A stretch of 64,000 nt of DNA from Nocardioides campestrisoli (GTDB taxonomy: Bacteria; Actinomycetota; Actinomycetes; Propionibacteriales; Nocardioidaceae), in NCBI RefSeq assembly GCF_013624435.2, contig NZ_CP061768.1, positions 2,386,001 to 2,450,000 on the forward strand. The letters run 5' to 3'. The notes beneath the pieces were generated by a model that did not search any database, had not been told where the DNA came from, and saw only the letters and a program-made list of their open reading frames with translations. Shown here piece after piece: positions 1-8,917 of the stretch; the first letter of the stretch is position 1, and the number at the start of each line of letters is the position of its first letter. Position numbers and translations under genes: made by a program.

Positions 1-1
1 C

Positions 2-166
2 ACGGTGACCGCTCCCATGGTCGGACGCGGCGTCGACCTCCAGGCCGAACTGATCCGGCGGGCGCGCCGTACGCCGGTGACCGCCTCGCGCGTCGTCCGG
101 CAACGCCTCACCCACTCCCCCTCCCCTACGCCGCCGGTGAACCGCACGGAAGGACTGTCGCTGTGA
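2..166 (+). CDS. C-terminal 54 residues of an unknown ICE protein (partial)
   Basis: An open frame without stops runs from the first bases to a TGA at 164-166. The tail is Arg- and Pro-rich (for example QAELIRRARRTPVTA). Its stop overlaps the GTG start of the next gene (GTGA), the arrangement used repeatedly across this element, which supports it as the end of a real upstream gene. Too little is present to assign a function. Confidence 0.5.
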   Translation, partial: TVTAPMVGRGVDLQAELIRRARRTPVTASRVVRQRLTHSPSPTPPVNRTEGLSL

Positions 167-972
167 ACCACCCATTCGAAAGCGCGCAGGGCCTGCGCCG
201 GGTTCTCATGCGGCTGCGGGTCTCGGGCCCGCATGCCTGGGAGTTCGACGCCGAGGCCCACGAACTCATGCTGTACGCCGCAGCCAAGTACCAAGCCCTG
301 GCCGTCAAGCACCGCTGCGACCCGAGCGCCGGGGCGGCCGCGGCGTTCGAAGCGATGCGCACCTACGCCGTGCGCACCGCGGACGACCCGTGGGCGGTCG
401 TCACCATGGCGGTCAAGGTCACGCTCATCGCCGAGGAGCGTGCCGAGGGACTGCTGTGCTCGGTCGACCAGGCCAGACGCCCGGAGTTCTCCCAGCACCA
501 CGACGTACGACGTTTCAGCGACACAGAAGCCGACCTCCCCAACCTCCTTCCCGGCCTCGCCGTGGAGCCGTTCAACCAACCTGAGACCCCGCCGACTGGG
601 GCCTATCAGGCGGTCGACGCGACCATCGATCTCTTCACCGCTCTCGGCTGGCCCCGGGATACGGCGACCTGTGCACTCGACTACATCGCCGCTCGCCTGG
701 TCGAGTCCGGCTCCCGGCGCAGGACCCACGCCGCCCTGCGGCGGGACCACACCGCACGCGCCCTGCTCGACATCGAGCAGGACTCCTGGTCGACGGTCCT
801 CCGCCTCGTCCTGGGCAACCCGAACCGTGACGAGGCCTTCACCTCCGACGGGCACGGGATCCTCCTGCGCCTGCTCATCGGCCACCCGGTCACCGAACTG
901 TTGGACGACGACCTGCTGGTGTTCGAGATCAGCGAGACCGCACCGCGCGCGGGGAGGCGGAGCCATGCCTGA
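163..972 (+). CDS. Conserved ICE-backbone protein, function unknown
   Basis: 269 residues, soluble, no signal peptide or membrane segment. The middle (about 30-100) is Ala-rich and likely helical; the C-terminal third is rich in Arg and Leu. It starts with GTG overlapping the stop of the upstream gene and ends 8 bases inside the ParB-like gene, so it lies in a tightly coupled operon. I recognise no catalytic motif. Its position directly before a ParB-like gene suggests a role in element maintenance or its regulation; this is inference only. Confidence 0.75.
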   Translation: MNHPFESAQGLRRVLMRLRVSGPHAWEFDAEAHELMLYAAAKYQALAVKHRCDPSAGAAAAFEAMRTYAVRTADDPWAVVTMAVKVTLIAEERAEGLLCSVDQARRPEFSQHHDVRRFSDTEADLPNLLPGLAVEPFNQPETPPTGAYQAVDATIDLFTALGWPRDTATCALDYIAARLVESGSRRRTHAALRRDHTARALLDIEQDSWSTVLRLVLGNPNRDEAFTSDGHGILLRLLIGHPVTELLDDDLLVFEISETAPRAGRRSHA

Positions 973-1942
973 GACCCGCGGCCACATCGAGCTCGACCGG
1001 GCACTCGACTCGATCATCGTCGGCGCACGCCACCGCAAGGACCCGGGCGACCTGGCCCAGCTCATGGAGTCGATCGACCGGCTCGGTCTGCTGCAACCGG
1101 TCACGATCACCCCTGACGGAGTGCTGGTCTGCGGTTGGCGACGGCTCGAGGCGGTACGCCGGCTCGGCTGGCACTCGATGAAGGTCTGGGTCCGCTCGGG
1201 CATCTCCGACAAGCTCGAGGCGCTCCTCGCCCAGCAGGACGACAACCAGCTCCACAAGCCGCTCAACGAGCTTGAGAAGGCTTCGCTCTACCGGGAGCTC
1301 AAGGCCCTGCGCACGGAAGAGGCAGCGCGGCGGAAGCAGTCGACTCAGTTCGGTGCCGGCGACCGCGGAGGAGACTCCGGTCCCGCGCCCGGCGCGGGAC
1401 CGGGAGAGCACGGCGACGCGCGTCGCCAGGCGGCCCGAGCGATCACCGGCGAGGCGTCGTACAGCACCCATGAGCGGGTCTGCGCCCTGATGGACTGGGC
1501 CGCCCGCAAGGTCACACCCCCGGAGATCCGGGCGATGGCCAACGATGCGCTGCGCCGGATCGAGGAGGGGGAGCCGGTCAAGCCGCTCTACCTGGAGGTC
1601 AAGGACGCCTTCGAGCGGCTGCAGACGGCGCCTCCCGAGGTTGAGGCGGACCTCGCCCGCCAGGCTCGCGAGGCCTTCGCGCGCGTGAAGGCCCGGGAGA
1701 AGGCCAGCGGCGTCCCGAGCCTTCAGCGCAGCCAAGGTCCGGGCAGCCACTTCCGCAGCGTCCGCTCCTTCAACCTGACCTGGACCGAGCTGGACGGATG
1801 GACTGAGTTGTACGACGTCGACGCCCTCGCCGACGAGCTCACTCGCAGCGACTGGGAGAGGTTCGACCGCGTCGTCACCGCCACCATCGCCTTCCGCGAC
1901 CAGCTCGCGGCAGCCCGCCGCAACGCCTCGACCTCGGCGTAG
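965..1942 (+). CDS. ParB-like nuclease/partition domain protein
   Basis: 325 residues. The N-terminal part (about 5-100) reads as a ParB/Srx-type domain: a hydrophobic lead (LDSIIVGARHRKD), then LMESIDRLGLLQPVTI, then VLVCGWRRLEAVRRLGW, which matches the usual ParB order with the G-x-RR-x-xA-type loop. Residues 100-140 (NQLHKPLNELEKASLYREL) resemble the helix after the ParB box. The middle is acidic/Gly-rich and probably flexible; the C-terminus is helical. The ATG at 965 is chosen over the long upstream read-through because it lies just inside the end of the preceding gene and begins at the domain. Known ParB-like proteins on ICEs act in partition or regulation; which applies here is not visible. 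Confidence 0.8.
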   Translation: MPETRGHIELDRALDSIIVGARHRKDPGDLAQLMESIDRLGLLQPVTITPDGVLVCGWRRLEAVRRLGWHSMKVWVRSGISDKLEALLAQQDDNQLHKPLNELEKASLYRELKALRTEEAARRKQSTQFGAGDRGGDSGPAPGAGPGEHGDARRQAARAITGEASYSTHERVCALMDWAARKVTPPEIRAMANDALRRIEEGEPVKPLYLEVKDAFERLQTAPPEVEADLARQAREAFARVKAREKASGVPSLQRSQGPGSHFRSVRSFNLTWTELDGWTELYDVDALADELTRSDWERFDRVVTATIAFRDQLAAARRNASTSA

Positions 1943-1988
1943 CGGACGCACCTACCCGACGTCCCTGGAACCGAGCTCGGGAGTCACC

Positions 1989-2663
1989 ATGTCCAACCTG
2001 ACCGGCCGCCAGATCATGCTGCTGCTCGGGTGCGCCGTCGCCGTGATGACCGCCGCTTTCGGGATCTACGGGCTCGTGCGCGGCCCCAGCGACGACGGCA
2101 CCGAGTCCCCCGAGAGCGCGACGGTGCGGGTCGAGGAGACCTCGGACCCGGGTCGCTCCGACGACACCTTGGCTTCCTTGCGGGACCGAGCCCTCCCCCA
2201 CACCAACGATCCCGTGGCCTACGCACGGGCGGTCGCCGTGTCGTTGTTCGACTGGGACACCAGCGCCGGGTTCCTCCCGACCGACTACACCTCCGCGGTC
2301 CTGGCCGATGCCGACCCGTCCGGCGAGGAGACTCCGGGGCTGCTCTCGGACGTCGCGGTGTACTTGCCGAGCGCCGAGCAGTGGCTCGACCTCGGAGCGA
2401 TGGAGGTCGTGCAGCGGATCGAGATCGAGGACGCGAGCGTGCCGAGCTCCTGGGCGGCGGCCGTTGAGCAGGCGAACGGTCACCTGCGCCCGGGGACGAC
2501 AGCCGTGACAATCACCGGCACCCGTCACCGCACCGGGGTCTGGAACGGCCAGGCAGCCGAGTCATCCCACGCGGTTGCGTTCACAGTCTTCGTCGCGTGC
2601 CGACCGTCGTTCGACCGGTGCCACATCCTGCGCCTGTCGCAGCTCGGCAACCCCCTGAGGTGA
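1989..2663 (+). CDS. VirB8/TcpC-like membrane-anchored T4SS component
   Basis: 224 residues with one N-terminal membrane helix (about 9-30) followed by a roughly 190-residue external domain that is acidic at first (residues 35-60) and then alpha/beta. This layout, and its place between ParB-like and cell-wall hydrolase genes, fits the NTF2-like VirB8/TcpC scaffold proteins of Gram-positive conjugation systems. No catalytic motif is expected or seen. The assignment rests on architecture and neighbourhood, not on a sequence signature, so it could be another small exported component. Confidence 0.55.
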   Translation: MSNLTGRQIMLLLGCAVAVMTAAFGIYGLVRGPSDDGTESPESATVRVEETSDPGRSDDTLASLRDRALPHTNDPVAYARAVAVSLFDWDTSAGFLPTDYTSAVLADADPSGEETPGLLSDVAVYLPSAEQWLDLGAMEVVQRIEIEDASVPSSWAAAVEQANGHLRPGTTAVTITGTRHRTGVWNGQAAESSHAVAFTVFVACRPSFDRCHILRLSQLGNPLR

Positions 2664-2670
2664 GCACCCC

Positions 2671-3795
2671 ATGGGGCTGAAAGGCGTCGTCGCCGTCGCT
2701 GCCGTCGTCGTGCTGCTGGCGCCCGGCGCAGCGATTCTCGGCGTGGCAACGCTGATCAGCCCGGCCGGAGCAGGATCTGGCACTTGCCTTTGGGACGACC
2801 AGAGAATCGGCAGCCTTTCAGTCGCAGGCTCGGTGCCGGCCAGCCTCAGCGCGACCAACGCGAACGGCGAGACGGTCACCCTCAACCAGCAGCAGCTCAC
2901 CCGGGCGGCGTCAATCGTCGCGGTCGGACACACCGACAGCGTCCCGGCCAGGGGTCAACTGATCGCGCTCATGACCGCGATCACCGAGTCCTCCCTCAGG
3001 GTCCTCTCGAACACGACGGCCTACCCCGCGTCCGGCAATCTCCCCAACGACGGGGACGGAAGCGACCACGACTCCGTGGGGCTGTTCCAGCAGCGCCCGG
3101 CCGCCGGGTGGGGAACCGTCGAGAACCTGATGGACCCGGTCTGGTCCTCCCGCGCCTTCTACGGCGGCCCGAACGGACCCAACAACGGCTCACCTCGCGG
3201 CCTGCTCGACCTCGACGGCTGGGAGACGATGGAACCTGGTGCGGCCGCGCAAGCGGTCCAGGTCTCCGCCTACCCGGACCGGTACGCCGTGAACCAGCCG
3301 ATCGCCGAGCAGATGCTGGGCACCCTCGCCGGCGTCTCGCTCGCCAGCGATCTCGAGTGCGCCCAACCGTCGAACGCCCCATCGACACCCACGGACCTGC
3401 CGTCCGGCTTCCCCGGGGCCCTCATCGCCGCAGCGGTCTCGCAGATGGGCAAACCCTACGTCTGGGGCGGCGGCGACTTCAACGGACCCACCGGCGGAGG
3501 CTTCGACTGCTCAGGCCTCGTCCTGTACGCCGCCTACCAAGCCTCCGGCGGACGCATCCGACTCCCCCACTACACCGGCTTCCAAATCACGCTGGGGCAA
3601 GGAATCGCGTGGAGCGAGAAGCAGCCTGGGGACCTGATCTTCTTCGGCTACCCCGGCGCCGGGGGCCCGCATCACGTCGCGATCTACATCAGCGGAGAGC
3701 GGATCCTTCACGCGCCGCGCACTGGGGACGTCGTCCGTTACGGGACGATCTCCGAGTTCGCCGGCGAGGTCATGACCGTTCGGAGACTCGCATGA
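2671..3795 (+). CDS. Bifunctional peptidoglycan hydrolase: lysozyme-like plus NlpC/P60 (VirB1-like)
   Basis: 374 residues. An N-terminal hydrophobic segment (about 5-30) anchors or exports it. Residues about 75-190 form a lysozyme/transglycosylase-like region with the likely catalytic Glu106 in AITESSLR and the typical SVGLFQQRPAAGWG stretch. The C-terminal part (about 245-374) is an NlpC/P60 C40 peptidase with PYVWGG, nucleophile Cys280 in GGFDCSGLV and the His in HHVAIYIS. Such proteins open the cell wall for the conjugation channel. A GAGG Shine-Dalgarno overlaps the preceding stop, 7 bases before this ATG. Confidence 0.92.
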   Translation: MGLKGVVAVAAVVVLLAPGAAILGVATLISPAGAGSGTCLWDDQRIGSLSVAGSVPASLSATNANGETVTLNQQQLTRAASIVAVGHTDSVPARGQLIALMTAITESSLRVLSNTTAYPASGNLPNDGDGSDHDSVGLFQQRPAAGWGTVENLMDPVWSSRAFYGGPNGPNNGSPRGLLDLDGWETMEPGAAAQAVQVSAYPDRYAVNQPIAEQMLGTLAGVSLASDLECAQPSNAPSTPTDLPSGFPGALIAAAVSQMGKPYVWGGGDFNGPTGGGFDCSGLVLYAAYQASGGRIRLPHYTGFQITLGQGIAWSEKQPGDLIFFGYPGAGGPHHVAIYISGERILHAPRTGDVVRYGTISEFAGEVMTVRRLA

Positions 3796-3863
3796 TGAGC
3801 ATGCACGGATCTGCCGATGAGCGGGGACGCGGCGTTGTCTGGCACGACAACCCGCGAAAAGCC

Positions 3864-4046
3864 TCAGGCCGTCAAGTCCAGCGCCAGGACCAGCAGCGCC
3901 AGCACGAATGGGGTTGCTAACACCACGCGCACCGTCGTGCTGTAGCCGGTCCGGCCAGCCCGAACCTCCCGACGATGCCTCTGCTCGGCAAGAAGGTACG
4001 AAGCAAGGGCGAGCAGACCCCAGACAACGGTCAGGACCAGGCTCAT
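3864..4046 (-). CDS. Small membrane protein (60 aa), unknown
   Basis: From ATG 4046 the product is about 60 residues with two membrane helices (about 2-20 and 38-58) separated by a basic loop (EQRHRREVRAGR), so both ends probably face one side. Starts at GTG 4058 or GTG 4085 are also possible. It lies opposite to the conjugation genes, in a 1.5-kb block that interrupts them. No family recognised. Confidence 0.45.
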   Translation of the reverse strand: MSLVLTVVWGLLALASYLLAEQRHRREVRAGRTGYSTTVRVVLATPFVLALLVLALDLTA

Positions 4047-4230
4047 GGAGTCAGACACGCACGCATCTTGACATGAACAACGCACCTATCTGCCGCGAGT
4101 CGAGTGTGTGCTCATGCCGAGTTGCGGGCCGCGGAACCTCGCCCTCCCCGGTGCATGTGCCATGGCTAGTGGCACGCGCTTCGTGGCGACCTCGAGGCAC
4201 AGCGAGCGGTCCGACGGGCAGACCGAACCG

Positions 4231-4428
4231 TCAATCGCGCTGTTTCCGGAGCCTCATCACAAAGAAGAAGAGAGTCATGAGGGCTCCGTACACGGCGAGG
4301 AAGAAGACTGTGACCTCTTCGTCAATCAGCCAGATCAAGAGGCCAGCGACCAAGGTCGCGACGGCGCCAGCGGCCACGCTCGAAAGGATGGTGGCGCCCA
4401 GTGATCGCTTCTCGTCCCTCGCAGTCAT
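4231..4428 (-). CDS. Small membrane protein (65 aa), unknown
   Basis: 65 residues with two predicted membrane helices (about 10-32 and 38-58) around an acidic turn (IDEEVT), and a basic tail (RLRKQRD). Its ATG overlaps the stop of the upstream minus-strand ORF by 4 bases, which supports coupled translation. It belongs to the small-protein block inserted between T4SS genes. It could be an exclusion or accessory membrane protein; nothing in the sequence decides. Confidence 0.55.
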   Translation of the reverse strand: MTARDEKRSLGATILSSVAAGAVATLVAGLLIWLIDEEVTVFFLAVYGALMTLFFFVMRLRKQRD

Positions 4429-4634
4429 GACCGCAGATTAGCGATGTGGGCGTCACTGAACGCCCCGATCTGCCGCTTGTCGACACCGCTGATCCACTTC
4501 ACGACTCCGTGCGACCCGTGGATAGCGCCTGCCGGGTCTAAGGACACGACCGAGACCGAACAACCGGCAGCCTTCACGGACTGCGGACCATGATCGGTTC
4601 GTTCCAGGACGACAGTGAGGCTGAGTAGGTGCAC
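4425..4634 (-). CDS. Hypothetical small protein, coupled to the next gene
   Basis: About 69 residues if GTG 4634 is used; GTG 4706 would add 24 Cys/Arg-rich residues that look less like protein. The C-terminal part (HGVVKWISGVDKRQIGAF) has ordinary coding character. Its TGA overlaps the ATG of the following membrane-protein gene. No recognised domain, and it could be the remnant of a longer gene. Confidence 0.35.
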   Translation of the reverse strand: MHLLSLTVVLERTDHGPQSVKAAGCSVSVVSLDPAGAIHGSHGVVKWISGVDKRQIGAFSDAHIANLRS

Positions 4635-4769
4635 TTCGCCGTGCCCGCGTGGCCTTGGGCTGCAGCAGGCAGTAAGACTGGGGCACAGGTCCTTGAGGTG
4701 ACGCACCGATCAGCCGTGAGCGTTACTCGCGCGAACCGACCCTCAGCGCGGGGGGCGCGGAGGGTGGGT

Positions 4770-5099
4770 CTAGGAGCAGGCGTCGCCTGCGGCAGCGAGC
4801 GCTGATCGGCCTTCCTCAGTGTCCAGGTTGGAGCGCGCCGTGCCGACTGCCTCACTGAACACCTCCACGGCATCGCGCTCGCTGCCTTCGGTGTCTTCGT
4901 ACGCAGCATCCATCCAATTGACGGCGCTGTTGAGTGCGTCGTTGGCACCGCCGGTATCACCGTGGCGGTAGGCATCAAGTGCGGTCGAGACGCGGTCGCA
5001 GGCGTTCTGGAAGCCTTCAGGATGAGACGAGCATCCGCCCATTAGGACGACCACGAGGGCAGCGACGACGAACGCAGCGGGCCGACTTGCGGGCGTCAT
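4770..5099 (-). CDS. Putative small lipoprotein
   Basis: 109 residues from ATG 5099. An N-terminal hydrophobic segment ends in LMGGC, giving a likely lipidated Cys23. The mature part is acidic and helical (DAYRHGDTGGANDALNSA, then DTEGSERDAVEVF) and carries two further Cys. The start is placed 8 codons inside the longest frame because this gives a normal lipoprotein signal. A surface lipoprotein encoded against the direction of a T4SS operon is compatible with an entry-exclusion role, but this is inference. Confidence 0.6.
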   Translation of the reverse strand: MTPASRPAAFVVAALVVVLMGGCSSHPEGFQNACDRVSTALDAYRHGDTGGANDALNSAVNWMDAAYEDTEGSERDAVEVFSEAVGTARSNLDTEEGRSALAAAGDACS

Positions 5100-5385
5100 C
5101 ACAGGGAGAGGGTCCCACAACACGTCAGCTGCCGAGGAGCGACGGGCTCGCCGCGACTCGAACGAGGTACGGCGATGGCCATCCGCTCATGCCGCATTCG
5201 CGTGGCCATTGCGCGCGATTGTGGTTGGCGGGGAGGCGGGGTCTACTTCCCAGCACTTCTTCCACCCTGCGGTGGGACCCGTCTGTCCCTTTTACCTGCC
5301 GGGATGGCTGCGGTCACGCTACGCCCGGACGATGATCGGACTAACCACGATGTGGCACGTCGGTTGCGACCTCGCACCTCAGGGC

Positions 5386-5676
5386 ATGGTGAAACCTCGC
5401 GTCTTCGTGGACGCAGTCGGTCCCAACTTCGGCGCGGTCGGCGGCGCCAGTGAGCTCCGTGCAGTCGTCGGGGCCCTGCTGACATATGGCCTGATCGTCG
5501 CCGTCCTCATGCTCGTCATCTCGGCAACCACGTGGGCAGTTGCCTCGAGCTCTGGCAGCTGGCACACCGCCCAGAAGGCCAAGGCGGGGTGCTTCGTGGC
5601 CCTCGGGGGCGCAGTCTTGACGGGAGCTGCCCTCACCTGGGCCAACTGGCTGCTGGGCATCGGCGCACACCTCTAA
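5386..5676 (+). CDS. DUF6112-like membrane protein, copy 1
   Basis: 96 residues from ATG 5386; ATGs at 5332 and 5350 are alternatives, and the chosen one gives a length matching its paralogue downstream. Two membrane helices (about 25-48 and 63-85) flank a short basic loop (HTAQKAKAG). It aligns end to end with the next gene. Size and topology resemble VirB2/TrbC-type pilins or channel subunits, and I recognise the family as a recurrent partner of actinobacterial conjugation genes. The role is inferred. Confidence 0.6.
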   Translation: MVKPRVFVDAVGPNFGAVGGASELRAVVGALLTYGLIVAVLMLVISATTWAVASSSGSWHTAQKAKAGCFVALGGAVLTGAALTWANWLLGIGAHL

Positions 5677-5705
5677 GACGTCCGTCGTCGACGTCAGGAG
5701 CCCCG

Positions 5706-6011
5706 ATGAACCTCCCCTCCGCAGCCGCCGTGCTGCCGGTCAGTATCAACATCAGCCCGAACTCGAACGGCCTGCCGGGCATCCAGCAGCTCCGCAGCAT
5801 CGTGGGTGCGTCGATGACGATCGGCCTGATCCTCGCGGTGCTCGCTCTGATCATCGCGGCCGTCGTGTGGGCGCTCGGGGCCAACTCGTCCAACCCCCAC
5901 CTCGCCGGCAGAGGCAAGCTCGGCGTCCTCGTCGCGCTCGGTGCGGCGATCGTGTGCGGAGCTTCGGTGACGTTGGTGAACTTCTTCTGGAACGTCGGCC
6001 AGCAGGTCTGA
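5706..6011 (+). CDS. DUF6112-like membrane protein, copy 2
   Basis: 101 residues, preceded by AGGAG at a normal distance. Same plan as copy 1: an exposed N-terminus, the QLRSIVGASMTIGLI helix, a polar loop with Gly/Lys (HLAGRGKLG), and a second helix ending LVNFFWN. The tandem pair suggests duplication, possibly of a pilin-like subunit and a variant. It is followed within 10 bases by the TrbL-like gene. Confidence 0.65.
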   Translation: MNLPSAAAVLPVSINISPNSNGLPGIQQLRSIVGASMTIGLILAVLALIIAAVVWALGANSSNPHLAGRGKLGVLVALGAAIVCGASVTLVNFFWNVGQQV

Positions 6012-6021
6012 GGGTCACGTC

Positions 6022-7302
6022 ATGGGTGTGTGCGACGTGCCGGTGATCCACTCGGTCTGCAACGCCGCGGGCGAGGCAGCCGGAGAGATCGTCACGGCGC
6101 CGTTCAACTGGCTGGCTCAGGGAATGGGCGGGGCGGCGCAGTGGATGTTCGAGTCGGTCTGGAGGGTCATGGCCACGACGACCATCGTCGACGTGACGAG
6201 CGGTGAGTACACGAAGGTCTACAACATCATGTTCGGCATCGGGGTCTTCGTCATGTTGGCCTTCTTCATGCTCCAGGTCATGGGCGGGATGATCCGGCGC
6301 GAACCCGCGGCGCTCTCCAGGGCCGCGCTCGGGCTGGCGAAGTCGATACTCGGCTCGTTCGCGGCACTCGCCTTGTTGGCTACGGCCCTCGAGACGACCG
6401 ACCAACTCTGCGTTGGCATCGTCAACGCCGCTGGCACCGACATGGACGAGATGGGCGGCAAGGTGGGCGCCTTGGCCGCCGGCCTCGGCACCATCAACCT
6501 CGCCGCTCCGGGCGCCGGCGCCATCCTCACGATCTTCCTCGCCAGCCTCGCCATCGTCGGAGCTATGACGGTGTGGATCAGCCTGCTCATCCGCAAGGCG
6601 CTGCTGCTGATCGCCATCGTCCTGGCGCCCATCGCGCTCGCCGGCTCCAGCTGGGACCACACCCGCTCCTGGGCCAGCCGCTGGGCGACCTTCGTGATCG
6701 CGATGATCCTGTCGAAGGTCGTCCTGGTCGTGATCTTTCTGCTCGCCACTGCCCAGATCTCCGCCCCGATCGACGCGGACCTGGAGTCGGTCAGCCAGCC
6801 CATCGCTGGCGTCGTACTGATGCTCATGGCCGGATTCGCGCCGTACCTCACGTACAAGGCAATCGCCTTCATGGGCTTCGACATGTACAACGCGATGTCG
6901 GCCGAGCAGGAGGCCAAGAGCTCACTCAACCGGCCCATGCCGGTCCCCCTGTCCCGGCGAGGCGGGGCCGCCGAACCGGCCAAGGTCCTCGGCGGAGGTG
7001 GTGGTGGTGGGGCCGGCGTTGGCACGCAGATGCCTGCGACGCCGGGTGGTGTTGGCCCGAGCGGCGGAGCTGCTGGATCCTGGGGCGCCGGGGGCGCTGG
7101 CGCACCGGTCGGGTCCGCGGCAGCAGGAGCAGCCGCGGGAGCAGTCGTGCTCAAGCAATCTGTTGCTGCGGGACCCCGCCTGGGCAACTTCGTCGCCGCC
7201 CAGGCGAAGACGCAGACCGATCGCGACCACGCGGCGCCGCCCGAATCCACACCACCAGGTGTCGCGGATCCGCAGCTCTCGAGCTCCGCGCGGACGAGGT
7301 GA
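6022..7302 (+). CDS. TrbL/VirB6-like polytopic conjugation channel protein
   Basis: 426 residues. Several membrane helices lie between about 70 and 290, including a central pair with LLIRKALLLIAIVLAPIALA, a stretch typical of TrbL/VirB6 proteins (helix, then RKxLL, then APIALAG). After residue 300 the protein becomes a Gly/Ala/Pro-rich disordered tail with a poly-Gly run (about 325-331). Known members form the inner-membrane channel of the mating apparatus. It sits between the DUF6112 pair and the SCO6880-like gene. Confidence 0.8.
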   Translation: MGVCDVPVIHSVCNAAGEAAGEIVTAPFNWLAQGMGGAAQWMFESVWRVMATTTIVDVTSGEYTKVYNIMFGIGVFVMLAFFMLQVMGGMIRREPAALSRAALGLAKSILGSFAALALLATALETTDQLCVGIVNAAGTDMDEMGGKVGALAAGLGTINLAAPGAGAILTIFLASLAIVGAMTVWISLLIRKALLLIAIVLAPIALAGSSWDHTRSWASRWATFVIAMILSKVVLVVIFLLATAQISAPIDADLESVSQPIAGVVLMLMAGFAPYLTYKAIAFMGFDMYNAMSAEQEAKSSLNRPMPVPLSRRGGAAEPAKVLGGGGGGGAGVGTQMPATPGGVGPSGGAAGSWGAGGAGAPVGSAAAGAAAGAVVLKQSVAAGPRLGNFVAAQAKTQTDRDHAAPPESTPPGVADPQLSSSARTR

Positions 7303-7306
7303 GTTC

Positions 7307-8758
7307 ATGAGCACCAGTCCCCTGGCCGAGTCGCGGCTCACGCCGGTGAAGTTCTCCCGACTGAGTCGACGAGGCGTGCTCCTCGGCCTCTCCGGTCCCC
7401 AGTTGGTGATGGTCGGTCTCGGCGCCGCCAGTTTGATCCTCGGTTTGTACGCCGGCGCCGTCGTCCTGGCCTTCCCCCTGATCGCGGTGGCCATCGCCTT
7501 GGCGTTCGTCGGCGTTGGCGGTCGCAAGCTCGTCGAGTGGACCCCCATCGGAGCACGCTGGGTATGGCGCACCGCCGGCGGACAGCTGATCTACCGCCGC
7601 CGGATCATCCGCCCACGCCCCGCCGGAACACTTGCGCTGCCTGGTGACGCCGCCCGACTCCGTCAATGGGTCGACCCGGAGACCGGAGCCGTCATGGTCC
7701 ACGACCCCCACGCGGCGACCTTGACCGCGATCATCGGCGTGGCGCACCCCGCCTTCGTGCTCCTGGATCCCGCGGAGCAGGAACGTCGCATCGTCTCCTG
7801 GGGGCGAGTCCTGGCGACAGCCTGTCGCTCCGGGCGCATCGCGTGCGTCCAGGTCATGGAGGGCACGCTGCCCGATTCCGGCAAGGGGCTCGCTCAGTGG
7901 TGGGACAGCCACGGCAGTCACGACTCGACGTGGGCGTCGACGACGTACGCCGAGTTGATTGACCGAGCCGGTCCCACGGGTGAGCGGCACTCGAGCACCA
8001 TCTCGATCTCGCTGGACATGAAGGCCGCGAGCCGGGCCTCTCGCGCCGCTGGCGGGGGCATGAAGGGCGCAGCCGCGGTGCTCCGCCAGGAGATGGCGAC
8101 TCTGTTCGCCGCACTCAGGTCCGCCGACCTCTCCCCCAACGACTGGCTCTCCCCGGGTGACCTCGCGATGATCCTGCGCGCGGCCTACGACCCAGCCGTC
8201 GCCGGGGCGCTCGACCGCCACGGCGACCTGGGTCGCGACCTCGCCACCGCGGGACCCGTCGCCGTGACCGAATCCTGGGGAAGCCTGCGCAGCGACTCCG
8301 CACACCACTGCGTCCTCTGGATCAGCGAGTGGCCGCGATCCCTCGTGTTCCCAGGCTTCCTGGCTCCAGTCCTGCTGTCGTCTGGGATCCGCCGTACCTT
8401 CACCCTGCTCTACACGCCACTGCGGACAGATCGCGCCGCCAGGGACATCCGCAAGAAGAAGACCGAGTACCTCTCTGACGCCGCCCAGCGGCAGCGCATC
8501 GGCCAAATAGAAGACGTCCAGCAGTCGGCGGAATATCAGGACGTGCTGCAGCAAGAAGCCGATCTCACGGCCGGCCACGGCGTGCTGCGTTGCACCGGAC
8601 TCGTCGCCATCACCGCCAGCGACCTTGACGAGCTCGAGCGTGGAGTGGCCGCGATCGAGCAGGCCGCGATCCAGGCCTCGTGCGAGACCCGGCGCCTCTG
8701 GGGCCAACAGGCCCAAAGCTTCGCAGTCGCCGCTTTGCCCCTTGGTCGAATCGTCTGA
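7307..8758 (+). CDS. SCO6880-like T4SS protein (PrgI-type membrane N-terminus)
   Basis: 483 residues from ATG 7307, 4 bases after the TrbL-like gene. Two membrane helices near 30-75 precede a large cytoplasmic part with no Walker motifs (PHAATLTAIIGVAHPAF, later TLLYTPLRTDRAARDIRKKK). This is the organisation of the SCO6880 family, which in actinobacterial elements accompanies the VirB4 ATPase, probably as its membrane partner. Here the VirB4-like gene is displaced to 16.8 kb by the cargo block that follows. Confidence 0.8.
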   Translation: MSTSPLAESRLTPVKFSRLSRRGVLLGLSGPQLVMVGLGAASLILGLYAGAVVLAFPLIAVAIALAFVGVGGRKLVEWTPIGARWVWRTAGGQLIYRRRIIRPRPAGTLALPGDAARLRQWVDPETGAVMVHDPHAATLTAIIGVAHPAFVLLDPAEQERRIVSWGRVLATACRSGRIACVQVMEGTLPDSGKGLAQWWDSHGSHDSTWASTTYAELIDRAGPTGERHSSTISISLDMKAASRASRAAGGGMKGAAAVLRQEMATLFAALRSADLSPNDWLSPGDLAMILRAAYDPAVAGALDRHGDLGRDLATAGPVAVTESWGSLRSDSAHHCVLWISEWPRSLVFPGFLAPVLLSSGIRRTFTLLYTPLRTDRAARDIRKKKTEYLSDAAQRQRIGQIEDVQQSAEYQDVLQQEADLTAGHGVLRCTGLVAITASDLDELERGVAAIEQAAIQASCETRRLWGQQAQSFAVAALPLGRIV

Positions 8759-8917
8759 CGCCCCCGGACCAAGCGTCACATCACCCAGAATGACGCAGCC
8801 TGCCGCATCACAAACCGCCCGCCAGCAAACCCCCCATCCGCTCCATCGTCCCCACCACGCGCTGGATATGCGACACAATGTTGAACTGACCAGCGCGTCA
8901 TCCAGGGGGACATTAAA

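Noticed and set aside
233-964. In-frame extension of the ParB-like gene to 233
   Set aside because: The extension is Ser/Arg/Pro-rich, overlaps the coherent gene at 163-972 in another frame, and the ParB domain starts just after ATG 965.
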